Shown here: positions 31,670-41,728 of the stretch, piece by piece
Position numbering within the stretch: the first letter of the stretch is position 1
How the letters are laid out: every line of letters begins with the position of its first letter
Assembly: GCF_050003625.1 (NCBI RefSeq)
Contig: NC_134400.1
Span: 63,674,241-63,738,240, forward strand
Direction: 5' to 3'
Length of the DNA: 64,000 nucleotides
Origin: Haematobia irritans
Taxonomy: Eukaryota > Arthropoda > Insecta > Diptera > Muscidae
Notes under the pieces: model-generated
Databases searched by the model: none
What the model saw: the letters and a program-made list of their open reading frames with translations, nothing else
Told to the model about the DNA's origin: nothing
Translations under genes and position numbers: made by a program

Positions 31670-32887
31670 ATGACCGAAAGACAGACTCAATTACCACCAG
31701 TAGAGCTAGTGGAGGAGCTAGCCAGGAAGGATCAACAACTGGAGCAAATGCGACAGGCATATCTAGAACTTCGTAACAACGTAGATGGAGGCCAAAGGGA
31801 AAGCATCCTAAAAATGATAAATAGCCTTCCCACATTTACCGGAGTTGGAGAAATCACCATAAATTCATTCTTTAGCAACATAGAGTACTTGCTGTCAACA
31901 ATCACCAACCATGAAACTAGAAAAGAGGCAGTCAGGACTATATTCTACAGAGTTATTCAAGGACCAGCAAAAAATGTAATAATCAACATCCCCGAACCGG
32001 ATAACTGGTTGCTGATCAAGGAAACCCTGAAGCTGAGGTACCGACCAGATGTAGAGCCCCATCAACTTTACAAAAAAGTAGCAAATCTTAAAGTAAATAC
32101 GGTGAGTGAACTCATGATTGAAATTCAAGACATTAAATATAAGGCGGACGAACTGACTGTATACTATGCGGACGACCACTATCTTGACCTATCAAATATG
32201 GACAGTATATTAGTAAACACAATAAAAGAAATGACGCAGGGAATATTGTTGGATAAAATTTACAATGAAGTTAATTTGAATAATATATTGAAAATCATGA
32301 CAAGTAGGCGATTTGAAGACAGTTGTATTAGGACAGAATATAGGAAATTTAAAACAAAAGAAAATAGATTAGAATTTGCAGGGAATAGAAAAAATCAATT
32401 TCATGAAGATTATAGAAACAGAAACCAGTATCAACGGTATAACAATGAATCAGGACAATATAGGCAAAATAATTATCGCGAATATAATAATAATAACCAT
32501 GGCCAAAATTACTACAAAGGAAATAAAAATAATAATTGGTATAACAACTATAGGGATAATTATAATTATAAAGGAAATTTATACAATCATAGGCCCAATA
32601 ATTCTGGAAAATTCCATAGACCAATGACAGGAAACCCTGGGCAGAATTCTGGCCAATATCGCCAGAATGCGTTCAGGCAAGGTCAGGTTGAACCAATGGA
32701 AGTTGATAATATTCAGAGTAGTAGAAGTAATTTCCAACAGGCAGGACACCCTGACCCGCAGACTGGCCAAAATCGCTTAGTCTCAGTCAGGCAAAGCCAG
32801 GAAAGAACTTTTCAAAATAATGAAGGAAGGGAAATAAATAATTGCGTTTTTTTTACGAAACCACATCGGAGTGGTTGCCTAAAATAA
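31670..32887 (+). CDS. gag: Errantivirus Gag
   Basis: 405 codons. The N-terminal third is Gln/Glu-rich helical sequence (LARKDQQLEQMRQAYLELRN), followed by capsid-like text (INSFFSNIEYLLSTI, GPAKNVIINIPEPDNWLLIK). The C-terminal third is Asn/Tyr/Gln/Arg-rich (residues about 235-330) and would bind RNA in place of a CCHC knuckle, as in 17.6-type Gag. The ATG at 31670 follows a long leader and is the first Met in frame with the conserved text. The end overlaps pol by 46 bp, where a T8 run allows -1 frameshifting. Confidence 0.9.
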   Translation: MTERQTQLPPVELVEELARKDQQLEQMRQAYLELRNNVDGGQRESILKMINSLPTFTGVGEITINSFFSNIEYLLSTITNHETRKEAVRTIFYRVIQGPAKNVIINIPEPDNWLLIKETLKLRYRPDVEPHQLYKKVANLKVNTVSELMIEIQDIKYKADELTVYYADDHYLDLSNMDSILVNTIKEMTQGILLDKIYNEVNLNNILKIMTSRRFEDSCIRTEYRKFKTKENRLEFAGNRKNQFHEDYRNRNQYQRYNNESGQYRQNNYREYNNNNHGQNYYKGNKNNNWYNNYRDNYNYKGNLYNHRPNNSGKFHRPMTGNPGQNSGQYRQNAFRQGQVEPMEVDNIQSSRSNFQQAGHPDPQTGQNRLVSVRQSQERTFQNNEGREINNCVFFTKPHRSGCLK

Positions 32888-33552
32888 TTATGATAATTGA
32901 CGGTAAAAAATATAATGCTCTTATAGATACCGGAGCAAGCTTTAGTTTAATAAATAATGAAGTTAATAATTTTCCTGAAACAAAACTAAGAAATCCAATA
33001 ATATTTAGTACAATTACAAATGAAGATTCAATAAAATACGAAGTCATTACAAAAGCACCACAAGAATTTAATTTGCCAAACAATGCCAGAGTGAGATGGA
33101 AATCAGCTCCACTCATTGGACGAAATTATGATTTCATCATCGGAATGGATATATTACAATTTTTGAACGCGAAAATAAATATTGAAGAAAGAAAAATTAT
33201 TTTAAATGACAATGAAATTCAATTTATAAATAAACCTTTTAATTTTGAGCAAATTTATACGCTAGAGGGATCAGATTTAGAAAGATTAAAGCTAGATCAT
33301 CTAAACGAGGAAGAATACAAGGAAATCTCACTTTTAATAAAACAATTCAAAAATCTACTCTATAAAGAAGGTGACCAATTAACAAATACTACTGAAATTC
33401 AACATGAAATTAAAACAACAACACAACAACAAATTAATTCAAAATTAAACAGATATCCGCCTCAACATGAAATGGAAGTAAAAAACAAATACAAGAAATG
33501 GAAGAACAAGGGATTATTCAAAAAAGCTATTCTAGATACTCAAGCCCATTAA
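32842..33552 (+). CDS. pol: Errantivirus Pol, protease and RT leader part
   Basis: This frame, entered by -1 shift from gag, has no ATG of its own at the start. It encodes the aspartic protease with motif ALIDTGASFSLINN (about 32917) and a following IIGMDILQFLNAKINIEER segment, then the linker up to RT. The frame is lost near 33480 within a run of A residues, after which the protein continues one frame over (33498-36041). A single-base loss or a sequencing error in the homopolymer would explain this. The last 20 codons of this frame are out-of-frame text. Confidence 0.85.
   Translation: MRFFYETTSEWLPKIIMIIDGKKYNALIDTGASFSLINNEVNNFPETKLRNPIIFSTITNEDSIKYEVITKAPQEFNLPNNARVRWKSAPLIGRNYDFIIGMDILQFLNAKINIEERKIILNDNEIQFINKPFNFEQIYTLEGSDLERLKLDHLNEEEYKEISLLIKQFKNLLYKEGDQLTNTTEIQHEIKTTTQQQINSKLNRYPPQHEMEVKNKYKKWKNKGLFKKAILDTQAH
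32847..32854 (+). promoter_or_regulatory. Probable -1 ribosomal frameshift site for gag-pol
   Basis: TTTTTTTT lies in the gag-pol overlap with gag-frame codons GTT TTT TTT, giving a T-TTT-TTT slippery heptamer. Gag is in frame 2 and protease in frame 1, a -1 shift. A downstream hairpin was not verified. Confidence 0.7.
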
Positions 33553-36041
33553 TTGTAGTGCCGAAGAAAATAGATAATTCTGGACAAAAGAAATTCCGAT
33601 TGGTAGTAGACTATAGAAAATTAAACGAAGTTACAATCGATGACAAATATCCTCTCCCGAATATTGATTCAATCCTGGATAAATTAGGACGAGCTCAGTA
33701 TTTTACAACATTAGATTTAGCAAAAGGTTATCACCAAATTTTAGTAAAACAGGAAGATAGAGAAAAAACTGCGTTTGTAACACCTCACGGTTTATATGAA
33801 TTCGTAAGAATGCCGTTTGGATTAAAAAATGCGCCCGCAACATTTCAACGGCTCATGAACGAAATTTTGAGGGATTTTATAAATAAAACATGCGTAGTTT
33901 ATTTAGACGATATTCTTATTTTTAGCACCACATTGCAAGAACATGTAAAAGCTATTAGAAATATATTCAAGGTTTTAGAAAGTAAAAATTTAAAAATCCA
34001 AATTGACAAATGTAATTTTATGCGGAAAGAAACGGAATTTTTAGGACACATTTTAACGAAAGACGGAATGAAACCAAATCCCAACAAAATTAAAGTTATT
34101 CAAAATTTAGAGTTACCAAAAACAGAGAAACAGATAAAAAGCTTCTTAGGACTAACAGGTTATTATCGTAAATTTGTAAAAAATTATGCTAAAGTAGCAC
34201 AACCAATCACTAAATATTTGAAAAAAGGTGTTAAAATTAATCTAAAAGACCCCACTTATATAGAAGCGTTTGAAAAATTAAAAATATTAATAAGCTCGCA
34301 TCCAATTTTACGGTATCCGAATTATGATAAACAATTTACAGTCACAACGGACGCATCAAATTACGCTATAGGTGCCGTATTATCTCAGGAAGGACATCCT
34401 GTATGTTTTGCTTCGAGAACGTTAAATAATCACGAAAGAAATTATTCGGCAACAGATAAAGAATTTTTGGCAATTTTATGGAGTGTAAATTATTTCAGAC
34501 CTTATGTTTATGGAAGAAAATTCAAAATTCTAACAGACCACCAGCCAATTAAATTTTTGCATTCGAAATATAAAGGAAAAGATATGTCACCTAGACATCA
34601 AAGATGGTTACTAAAATTAGGGGAATATCAATTTGACATAGAATATTTGAAAGGCAAAGAAAATAGGGTAGCAGATTTTCTAAGCAGGATACAAAACAAC
34701 GACGATAACAATGTGGAAGAAATAGACAGTGACAATAGCGATATATTAAATCTTGCAGTTAATAACATAGAAGACAATGAATCCTTACAAACAGTACACT
34801 CAGCGGAAGAAAATTTAAATGATCATTTTCCAATTAAAGAAGAAATAGTTAATAAATATAAAACACAAATAATTTTAACAAATAATAAAGTCGAAGAATT
34901 TAAAACAGTACATGGAAAAAGAATAATATTTATAGCCGAATGTGATTTCCAAGAAATGGGAGACATATTCAGAAGGTATATTATAAAAGGAAAAATTGGC
35001 ATTTATTCGGAAATTTCGGAACACAGTTATAACATAGTCCAAGAAAAACTTATTGCAATGTTTTCAAATGATACGCAAATTGAATTTATAAAGTGTACAA
35101 TGAGGGCACAGGACATTGAAACAGAAGTCGAAGCCGTTAAACAAATTTCGTTGTATCACGTAAGAGAAAGCATGCATTCAGGTATATTAGAAACGTATAA
35201 TCAGATAAAAAATAAAATATATTATCCAAAATTACTGGAATTGATTCAAATCGTAATTAATCAATGTGAAATTTGTCAAGAATCTAAATATGATAGAAGG
35301 CCTATTAAACCAAAATTTAATTTTACAGAAACTCCCTCTAGGAAAAATGAAATTATACATATAGACACATATGTCATGAAAGGACACCATTTCTTAACAA
35401 TTATTGACAAATTTTCGAAATTTGGTGCAGCTTATCCATTAAATGACAGAAATCATGTCACAATTATAGAACAGTTAGAAGATCATTTTACTAAATTAGG
35501 AATACCAAATAAAATAGTAGCAGATAACGAATTTAAAGCTGCAAGGATAAAAGAATTTTTGGATACTCAAAACATTGAATTACATTTGACTAAACCAAAT
35601 AGCCATACAGGTAACGGAGACATTGAAAGATTCCATAATACAATTGCGGAAAAATTTAGGATTTTATATAAAACTGAAAAAGGTTTACCAATCAGACAAT
35701 TAATCCAGAAAGCTATTAGAAATTACAATGAAAGATTTCACTCCACAATCAAATATACTCCAAATGAAGTGCATAACAATAAAGTGGACCCGGCAATAGT
35801 AAAAAATAATATAGAGGCAACAAAATATAAAATCATAAGCAAATTAAATAAAAACAGAGAGGATTATGAAGAAACCAGATCTGAAGGTTTTATTAAAAAT
35901 TACAAAGCAGTTAGGCATAAAGAACAGCCAAAATTTAGGAAAGGGAAATTACAAAATATTCACCCTATTAATATTAAAAAACCTTTAAAATTTTCAGATA
36001 TTAATAATGATACTAATGATGATAATGACTCGACAGACTGA
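33498..36041 (+). CDS. pol: Errantivirus Pol, RT, RNase H and integrase
   Basis: 847 codons in one open frame. RT: SPLIVVPKK, RLVVDYRKLN, TTLDLAKGYHQI, FVRMPFGLKNAPATFQRLMN and catalytic YLDDIL near residue 135. RNase H: TTDASNYAIGAVLSQ, ATDKEFLAILW, LTDHQPIKFLHS. Integrase: zinc domain HVRESMHSGILE...CEICQESK, then core Asp in HIDTY, Asp in VADNEFK and Glu in GNGDIERFH. All expected catalytic residues are seen. The displayed start Met is internal; upstream sequence is in the other frame because of the break near 33480. The end overlaps env by 35 bp. Confidence 0.92.
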   Translation: MEEQGIIQKSYSRYSSPLIVVPKKIDNSGQKKFRLVVDYRKLNEVTIDDKYPLPNIDSILDKLGRAQYFTTLDLAKGYHQILVKQEDREKTAFVTPHGLYEFVRMPFGLKNAPATFQRLMNEILRDFINKTCVVYLDDILIFSTTLQEHVKAIRNIFKVLESKNLKIQIDKCNFMRKETEFLGHILTKDGMKPNPNKIKVIQNLELPKTEKQIKSFLGLTGYYRKFVKNYAKVAQPITKYLKKGVKINLKDPTYIEAFEKLKILISSHPILRYPNYDKQFTVTTDASNYAIGAVLSQEGHPVCFASRTLNNHERNYSATDKEFLAILWSVNYFRPYVYGRKFKILTDHQPIKFLHSKYKGKDMSPRHQRWLLKLGEYQFDIEYLKGKENRVADFLSRIQNNDDNNVEEIDSDNSDILNLAVNNIEDNESLQTVHSAEENLNDHFPIKEEIVNKYKTQIILTNNKVEEFKTVHGKRIIFIAECDFQEMGDIFRRYIIKGKIGIYSEISEHSYNIVQEKLIAMFSNDTQIEFIKCTMRAQDIETEVEAVKQISLYHVRESMHSGILETYNQIKNKIYYPKLLELIQIVINQCEICQESKYDRRPIKPKFNFTETPSRKNEIIHIDTYVMKGHHFLTIIDKFSKFGAAYPLNDRNHVTIIEQLEDHFTKLGIPNKIVADNEFKAARIKEFLDTQNIELHLTKPNSHTGNGDIERFHNTIAEKFRILYKTEKGLPIRQLIQKAIRNYNERFHSTIKYTPNEVHNNKVDPAIVKNNIEATKYKIISKLNKNREDYEETRSEGFIKNYKAVRHKEQPKFRKGKLQNIHPINIKKPLKFSDINNDTNDDNDSTD

Positions 36042-37530
36042 AACAGCAATGACATTGACAGAATTAGTGGACCAAACAGGATTTATTGATTTGGAATTGA
36101 AAAACCAGGATATAGTTTTGGACAGTGACATAGTACTACACATAATTGACGTTAAAGAAATAGAAAATATCATTAATGAAATGACAGACGATATTATATT
36201 AATGAAGGCTAGTAACAAAGACATATTACAATCAGAATTATTAGAAGCTCGTAATAAACTAATGACGCTTATACCTAGACAAATTAGACAAAAACGAGGA
36301 CTAATAAATGCTATAGGAACATTATCAAAATGGACATTTGGTACAATGGACGATTACGACAGACAGACTATACAAAAACATTTTCTACAGACGGACGACA
36401 CAGTAAATAAACAAATATCTATAAATAATCATTTTAATATAGCTATAGAACAAATTAAAAATATTGTAAAAAATGATCGAATGGAAATTGAAAAAAGTTT
36501 TAATGCAATAAATAAATTTGAAAATCAAGAATATCAAGAGCATATGTATTTACAACAAATTACAAAAATTCAATTGATAAAAAGTAAAATAGAACAAATA
36601 CAAGATAATGTAGTTTCTGCTAAATACGGATTAATACACCCAAATATTTTAACAAATAATGAAATAACCAAATACAATATTGATTTTAATAAATTAAAAT
36701 ATTTACAACTCGGTATAGCAACTTTTAATAATACTTATTTAATTTTAGGTATAAAAATTCCAAAAATATTTATACAAGCAAAAATAAGAAAAATTATACC
36801 ATTACCAAATAAAGAACAAAAAGAAATAGATGCTCAAATAGAAGAAGTTTTTACATATAAAAATAAAACTATGAAATTTGAAGAAAATAAACATTTTAGA
36901 CAATTAAAACCGAGCACTCATTGTATAATAACACAACATTGTAAACTTGTTACAAATAAAGACTTGGAAATTATACTTTTAGATGAAAAAACAATAATGG
37001 TTAAAAATTCAGTAAATTTATTTGTAAACAATACATGTAATAAAAATAATACTATTTTAAGTGGAAATTATATCATTCAATTTAATAATTGTTCAATAAA
37101 AATAAATGATTATTATTATTCAAACTTAATTGAAAATGTACAAGGAAATATTATGAGTTTGCGATACGATGATATACAAAATTTTACAGAAAAATTAACA
37201 TTTGAACAAATAAATGAAGAAAATAAAATTAATTTTCAAAATATTTCAAACCTAAAAATTCATAATAAAATCATATACACATGTAATATTTTTCTCATAG
37301 TTATAATTGTCTTAATAATCATTTTGTGGAAAACAAAATTTAATAAAATTAAAATTAACTTGAATAATATAATTCAGGAGAATTCTGGTCTAAAGGGGAG
37401 GGTAGTTACATATGCAAACCCCCAGACCTACATAAAAAATGAGTTACCTGATAAAATTGATGAATTGCTTAAAGAAATTCAAAAGCCAGACAGTAACCCA
37501 ATACCGTATCCGGTATTGGGCAAACCATAA
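36007..37530 (+). CDS. env: Errantivirus Env
   Basis: 507 codons, open. Errantivirus Env mediates membrane fusion and is related to baculovirus F proteins. A furin-type RQKR at residues 94-97 is followed by GLINAIGTLSKWTFG, a fusion-peptide-like stretch, then long helical segments, a Cys-containing region (HCIITQHCKLV, CSIKIN) and a membrane anchor at about residues 421-443 (CNIFLIVIIVLIIILW). The tail runs into the 3' LTR and ends at 37530. No clear signal peptide follows the first Met, so the mature start probably comes from splicing to an upstream exon, as in related elements. Confidence 0.9.
   Translation: MILMMIMTRQTETAMTLTELVDQTGFIDLELKNQDIVLDSDIVLHIIDVKEIENIINEMTDDIILMKASNKDILQSELLEARNKLMTLIPRQIRQKRGLINAIGTLSKWTFGTMDDYDRQTIQKHFLQTDDTVNKQISINNHFNIAIEQIKNIVKNDRMEIEKSFNAINKFENQEYQEHMYLQQITKIQLIKSKIEQIQDNVVSAKYGLIHPNILTNNEITKYNIDFNKLKYLQLGIATFNNTYLILGIKIPKIFIQAKIRKIIPLPNKEQKEIDAQIEEVFTYKNKTMKFEENKHFRQLKPSTHCIITQHCKLVTNKDLEIILLDEKTIMVKNSVNLFVNNTCNKNNTILSGNYIIQFNNCSIKINDYYYSNLIENVQGNIMSLRYDDIQNFTEKLTFEQINEENKINFQNISNLKIHNKIIYTCNIFLIVIIVLIIILWKTKFNKIKINLNNIIQENSGLKGRVVTYANPQTYIKNELPDKIDELLKEIQKPDSNPIPYPVLGKP
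37392..37403 (+). promoter_or_regulatory. Polypurine tract
   Basis: AAAGGGGAGGGT directly precedes the 3' LTR at 37404; it lies within the env coding region (GLKGRV). Confidence 0.85.
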
Positions 37531-37734
37531 TATTTCCATTTAATTCAAATAATAAGCAGAATTTATATTTAAGTCAAACGTTAGCATAGTAAGCAAAATT
37601 GTAAAATTAAGAAGTAAGTTCATTTAATGAAAACAAATAAAGAATGAGTCTGATCTGGGCATTTGATCGAAACACAACGTATACCTTTATTTAATTTTTT
37701 TAAAAAACCCCGGAACTCGGTGAAACACAAAATT
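37404..37734 (+). repeat. 3' LTR of errantivirus
   Basis: Same length as the 5' LTR and no difference noticed. It is followed by the target duplication TGCG and then by the GTGAGTCACG-rich arm of the hAT-type MITE. Confidence 0.93.
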
Positions 37735-38524
37735 TGCGTGAGCGTGAGTCACGAAAATAATATCGTCGTGAGTGTGTGTGAGTAACGAATTTCGGAAGAC
37801 ACGCTCACGAAAATAATCCCGCTTACGAACATAAAATGCCTACGAGTTGAATTCATTTATAATTTTAGTGACATCCTAGGTGTTAACCAGTTTTATAACG
37901 CTCTCGATCATACTCATGTTTTTAGTCAGGTTCTATAGGTAAATTATTCATAAAATTATTCGTGAGTCACGAGGTTTTTCGTGAGTCACGACATTTTACG
38001 TGAGTCACGATATTTTTCGTGAGTCACGACATTTAAAAGATTTTCGTGCGTGAGTATAAATTTTCTTTTCGTGAACGTGCGTGAGCGTGAGTCCTACCAA
38101 AAAATATCGTGCGTGAGTGTGCGTGAATAAGATTTCTTCGTCGTGAGTGTGCGTGAGCGTGAGCAAAATATTACTCACGTGCACACCTCTACTCCCGGTT
38201 ACAAATATTGAGGGGGTCCAATTTTGCCAGTTGACAGTTTCGTCCGCTTATGATCCAGAGCAGCGATTGACGTTTACTGCTCGTGTGCACGACCTAGGTC
38301 GTGTGTTGACTCCCGCCGAAGCCGTGCCAGAACGGATCGAGGAATCTTTTTTAGGATTACCTTTGGCAGATCCGCAATTTTACAGAGTGGGACGGGTTGC
38401 GATCGTTTTTGGTCCTGAGGTGTATGGGCGAATTATTACTCATATGGTGTATACGTCACCCGGTCTTCCGGTGGCTCGTTACACAATTTTCGGTTGGGTT
38501 CTGTCCAGGTTGTGTAATTGTTAG

Positions 38525-38878
38525 GGTAAATGCGCGAGAGTCCCCTTTTTGGGTTCTAACGGCCCCTTCATCGCCATCGCTTTATTTTTGTTTCTCTTCG
38601 CGAGAGTCCCCTTTTTTGGGGGGCATTCTAACGGGTCCCCTATTGACCCATCGATATATTGTCGCGAGAGCCCCCCTTTTGGGTTCTACCAGCTCCCCTT
38701 CTGGCCTTCGATTCTCATGTTAATTAGTTTTTTTGTAATCTAATTTTAAGTTGAATTTGAAAAGAGAAATGTATGAATAAATTGGATTTATGGTAAATGA
38801 ACTGAAAGAAACTCACTTTGCACTGCACTTAGCCTCATTTTGTATTTTAAGTTTAGTTTTAGTTACAACATACCTTGA
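38525..38878. other. Non-coding stretch with three CGCGAGAG repeats
   Basis: CGCGAGAGTCCCCTTTTTGGG-like blocks occur at about 38532, 38598 and 38662, a loose tandem of 65-bp units. No gene is seen. It probably belongs to the BEL element or its 3' flank. Confidence 0.45.
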
Positions 38879-39235
38879 TGTTGCAAGGCGGCCGGCAATG
38901 TTTAAGTTATAATAAAGATTAATTGGGTTTAAAAGTGTTCGTTAGAATTTGTATACTACTTTTTGGTACATCCCAGAGTAGAAATGTCATAATTCCAATA
39001 TTAATTTATCTTGTCAAAAGCCCCCGCCTTCCGCCATCTTGGTTGAGAGCATCTCTCACTTTACTTCTTATCGATAAGCCAATTGGTGCGGTTGCAAATT
39101 TATCCATATCGTTGGAAATTATAGGTAATATTGTTTACCATTTTGTATTTATTTAAAACCCTCAATAAAGCCTCCTGCTTTTATTATATATTGAAAATAC
39201 TAAACTATCGTGTTTTTATTTTTCTTTATATTTTC
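38879..39235 (+). repeat. Probable BEL/Pao LTR
   Basis: It starts TGTTGCAAGGCGGCCGGCAATG, an opening reminiscent of BEL/Pao LTRs, and contains AATAAAG signals (38910 and 39164). The right boundary is vague because a LINE fragment follows. It could be the 3' LTR of the BEL copy at 29.97-38.5 kb. Confidence 0.45.
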
Positions 39236-39239
39236 CATA

Positions 39240-39391
39240 TTTTTCGCAATCGGAAGCATGACTTAATGGCCGATGATATTTGTAGATGGTGCCTTGACCC
39301 GGAGGCTACAGAAGACTCTTACCACTTTCTGTGCCAGTGTCAGGCACTATCTTTTAGAAGAAACAAGATACTGGGCTCCTATTTCTTTCAG
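39240..39391 (+). pseudogene. LINE (I/LOA-type) ORF2 C-terminal fragment, left half
   Basis: ICRWCLDPEATEDSYHFLCQ and CQALSFRRNKILGSYFFQ form the Cys-rich tail that follows RNase H in I- and LOA-type LINEs. The frame is cut by the PIF-like element at 39392 and resumes at 43914 after the CAG duplication. Confidence 0.7.
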
Positions 39392-40339
39392 GGGCCAAAT
39401 CACCGCAGTCGAAATCGAGTACTTCGTCGTCGTAATGTAGTTTACGCGAATCACCGCAGTCGTTATCGAATTGTTTCTACTCGAAGTTGAACACGATAGG
39501 TAGCATGCTATCGAAAACGAAGTATGTAGTGATATTTGAGCAGAAAAAAGTAAAGAAAAAGAAACAAGTAGTTGGTGATAATGGAAGTATTATTTATATA
39601 TTTTGACAAAATACATTTAAGAAAATATAATATTACTTGCATTTAGGGAAACGGAACAAAGAAAGGAATGCTCAGTAGCCGCTTCAAAAAAACTCATTTT
39701 CAAGAACATAAAGCACTCACTTCAAAATAGAATCAATTACAGGCAATGCACTTCAGACAAACGACTGATTTTGTCTCGAATATTTTTCCTTATTAATGCC
39801 ACTTTGTACTCATCCTCCGAAGACGAGGAAAACAAAAACACATGCGTGTCTGTTCTGGTACACACATGTACAATTTTCGTATGGTGTCACACTTAAAAGG
39901 TATTCTGGCCAACACTATACACCGTCATAGACCTGAAAAATGTACACGAACAATTCTTTTGTGTAGGCTTAGTGTACAGCCATCGTATGCAAAGTTAGAA
40001 GTTTTTATAACAAATAAATAACAGAATCTGAAACTTTAATATGTTTTTTTTTATAAATATTTGCAAATTTTTGGGAAAGTCACTTATATATGGCAGAAAC
40101 CACGATTTTAAAAATCCATCTAAAATTTGAACCGAAATTTCCTCTGATTGGTGTATAAATTTTGGGTTTGTTTTAATCCAGGGATCCGGAGCGGTCCATT
40201 TTTTTCGCTCCGCTCCGCTCCCGCTCCGGAGAAAAAAAACCGCTCCGAGAAAGAAAATCGCTCCGCTCCGCTCCTCTTCGAGAAAATTATAGTACAAACA
40301 TTGTATTATTTGTTCAATTGAGTTTTATTTTATTCAGAA

Positions 40340-40975
40340 AAATCGGGCGGTACATATATGGGAGCTATAGCTAAATTTGAGCCGATTTCGATGATTTTTT
40401 GCACATATAGTTAGTGCTATAGAAGATTACATTTCGCCAACTTTGAGTAAGATCAGTTGATAAATAAGGGTTTTATGACCTAATTTGACAAAATCGGGCG
40501 ATACATATATATGGGACCTATATCTAAATCTGAACCGTTTTCGATGAAATTTTCAGACTTAAAGGGTGATACAGAAAATTATTTTGTGCTAAATTTGACG
40601 ACGATCGGTTAGTAAAAAAAGTGCAACGTGACCCCATTTGTCGAAATCGGGCAATACATATATATGGGAGCTATATCTAAATTTGATCCGATTTCTTCCA
40701 AATTCAATAACGTTCGTCCTTGTGCCCAAAAAAACTCCCTGTACCAAATTTCATCAAAATCGGTTAATAATTGCGACCCAAATCCTGTGAACAACAAATA
40801 CATGGACAGACGGACGGATGGACGGACGGACACCAAGCGCTAGATCGACTCAGGAGGTGATTCTGAGTCGATCGGTATATATTTTATGGGGTCTAAAATC
40901 AATATTTCTTGTAGGCACATTTTTTGGCAGATCAAACTTATTATACCCTAACCACTATGTGGTTTAGGGTATAAT
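40340..40975 (+). repeat. Muscid interspersed repeat with subrepeats (GGGAGCTATATC family)
   Basis: Units such as AATCGGGCGGTACATATATG and GGGAGCTATATCTAAATTTG recur at 40343, 40492 and 40646. The right part has GGACAGACGGACGGATGGACGG and GATCGACTCAGGAGGTGATT, then a TTTAGGGTATAATG end that inverts CATTATACCCTAA. It is the same family as 54690-55775. Small ORFs over it are not genes. Confidence 0.7.
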
Positions 40976-41728
40976 GACTTTAAAACAATGTGTTGAAATA
41001 TTTTATTAATTTTGAAGATTTTTTCAGAAATATTAAATCCATTTTGACTTCATTAAAACGAAATTTGCATTCATGTTAGGATACACATTTTATGTCGAAT
41101 CACTTAGACAAGGAAAAACTTTTTTTCAGAGAAATACGTCTTCTATTCTAAGCAAAATTCGTATTCGTATTTTAAGCATGTGAAATATTTGGCCTCCCGA
41201 CAATATTCTTTGCGGTGCGCCATCTACTATTTAATATGTGATAGAAACCAAATTTATGAAAATGGACCAAAATGGACCAAATTCTGTTTGGTCTGACCAT
41301 CGGACCAAATTTAAAAATTAGAAATCTTTTGGACCAATTTTGGTCCGATCGGACCAAAACGGCAACGCTGATTGGAATTGAAAGTCTATACACAGAGTAG
41401 AAGTAACTACTCTCCGAAAGTTTTTTTTGTTTTGCAACAGACGTAGAGAAGAGGTTTTGTTATATTTGTAATGTGTGTGTGTGTATGTTTATGTTTGCAA
41501 CAACCTCCATCGACATCAGTCCGTGGTATACCTACGAATATTCTTACTCAGATCTAGTGTTACCTAATTTCGCTTTTTCCCCTTTATTGTATAATAAATC
41601 TATATGCGCACATTTTTCAACTAAAATTTAAACTATCCATAATTTTAATTAAATTTTCGAGAACTAATATCAGAAATAAGAGAATGCTAGGATATAGTAC
41701 AATAGTAAAGCAAATATGAATGTCCTTA
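40976..41728. other. Interior of hAT element D, no gene
   Basis: AT-rich. A GGACCAAA motif is repeated about six times at 41262-41360, partly inverted (TTTGGTCC). A (TG)n run lies at about 41470. No ORF of note is present. Confidence 0.45.

Larger units (their letters stand above)
30739..37734 (+). mobile_element. Young 17.6/297-like errantivirus (insect LTR retrovirus)
   Basis: Full-length element of 6996 bp with 331-bp LTRs, tRNA-Ser primer site, repeated leader, gag, pol, env and polypurine tract, flanked by the 4-bp duplication TGCG (30735-30738, 37735-37738). AGTTAC...AATT LTR ends, 4-bp duplication, tRNA-Ser priming, Gag without zinc knuckle and env overlapping the 3' LTR all fit the 17.6/297/tom branch. 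LTRs look identical by eye, so the insertion is recent. One frame disruption is visible in pol; gag and env are open. Confidence 0.93.
30626..38191. mobile_element. hAT-type MITE B (TIR TAGAGGTGTGCACGTGA) hosting an errantivirus
   Basis: Inverted ends TAGAGGTGTGCACGTGA / TCACGTGCACACCTCTA are flanked by the 8-bp repeat CTCCCGGT (30618-30625 and 38192-38199), diagnostic of hAT. Both arms are packed with CGTGAGTCACG and GTGAGTGTGCGTGAG motifs, a subterminal repeat style of hAT elements. Without the errantivirus the MITE is about 566 bp and carries no gene. Confidence 0.9.
29971..38524 (+). pseudogene. Second BEL/Pao gag-protease fragment, split by nested insertions
   Basis: The left part (29971-30617) contains Pro-rich linker, then VCRVCGGRHALRRC, CYRCLAQTHQSKDC and CPSCSGDHNVLLH zinc clusters. 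The right part (38200-38524) continues with the protease tail: DPEQRLTFTARVHDLGRVL, GLPLADPQFYRVGR and ARYTIFGWVLS. The 7.57 kb between is a hAT-type MITE containing an errantivirus, flanked by CTCCCGGT repeats. The reading frames on the two sides are offset by one base, so this copy was already or is otherwise decayed. Confidence 0.75.

Noticed and set aside
32349..32627. Tyr/Ile-rich ORFs on both strands within errantivirus gag
   Set aside because: They are frame shadows of the Asn/Tyr-rich Gag C-terminus.
41172..41393. Minus-strand 73-codon frame
   Set aside because: It arises from the repeated GGACCAAA/TTTGGTCC motif.
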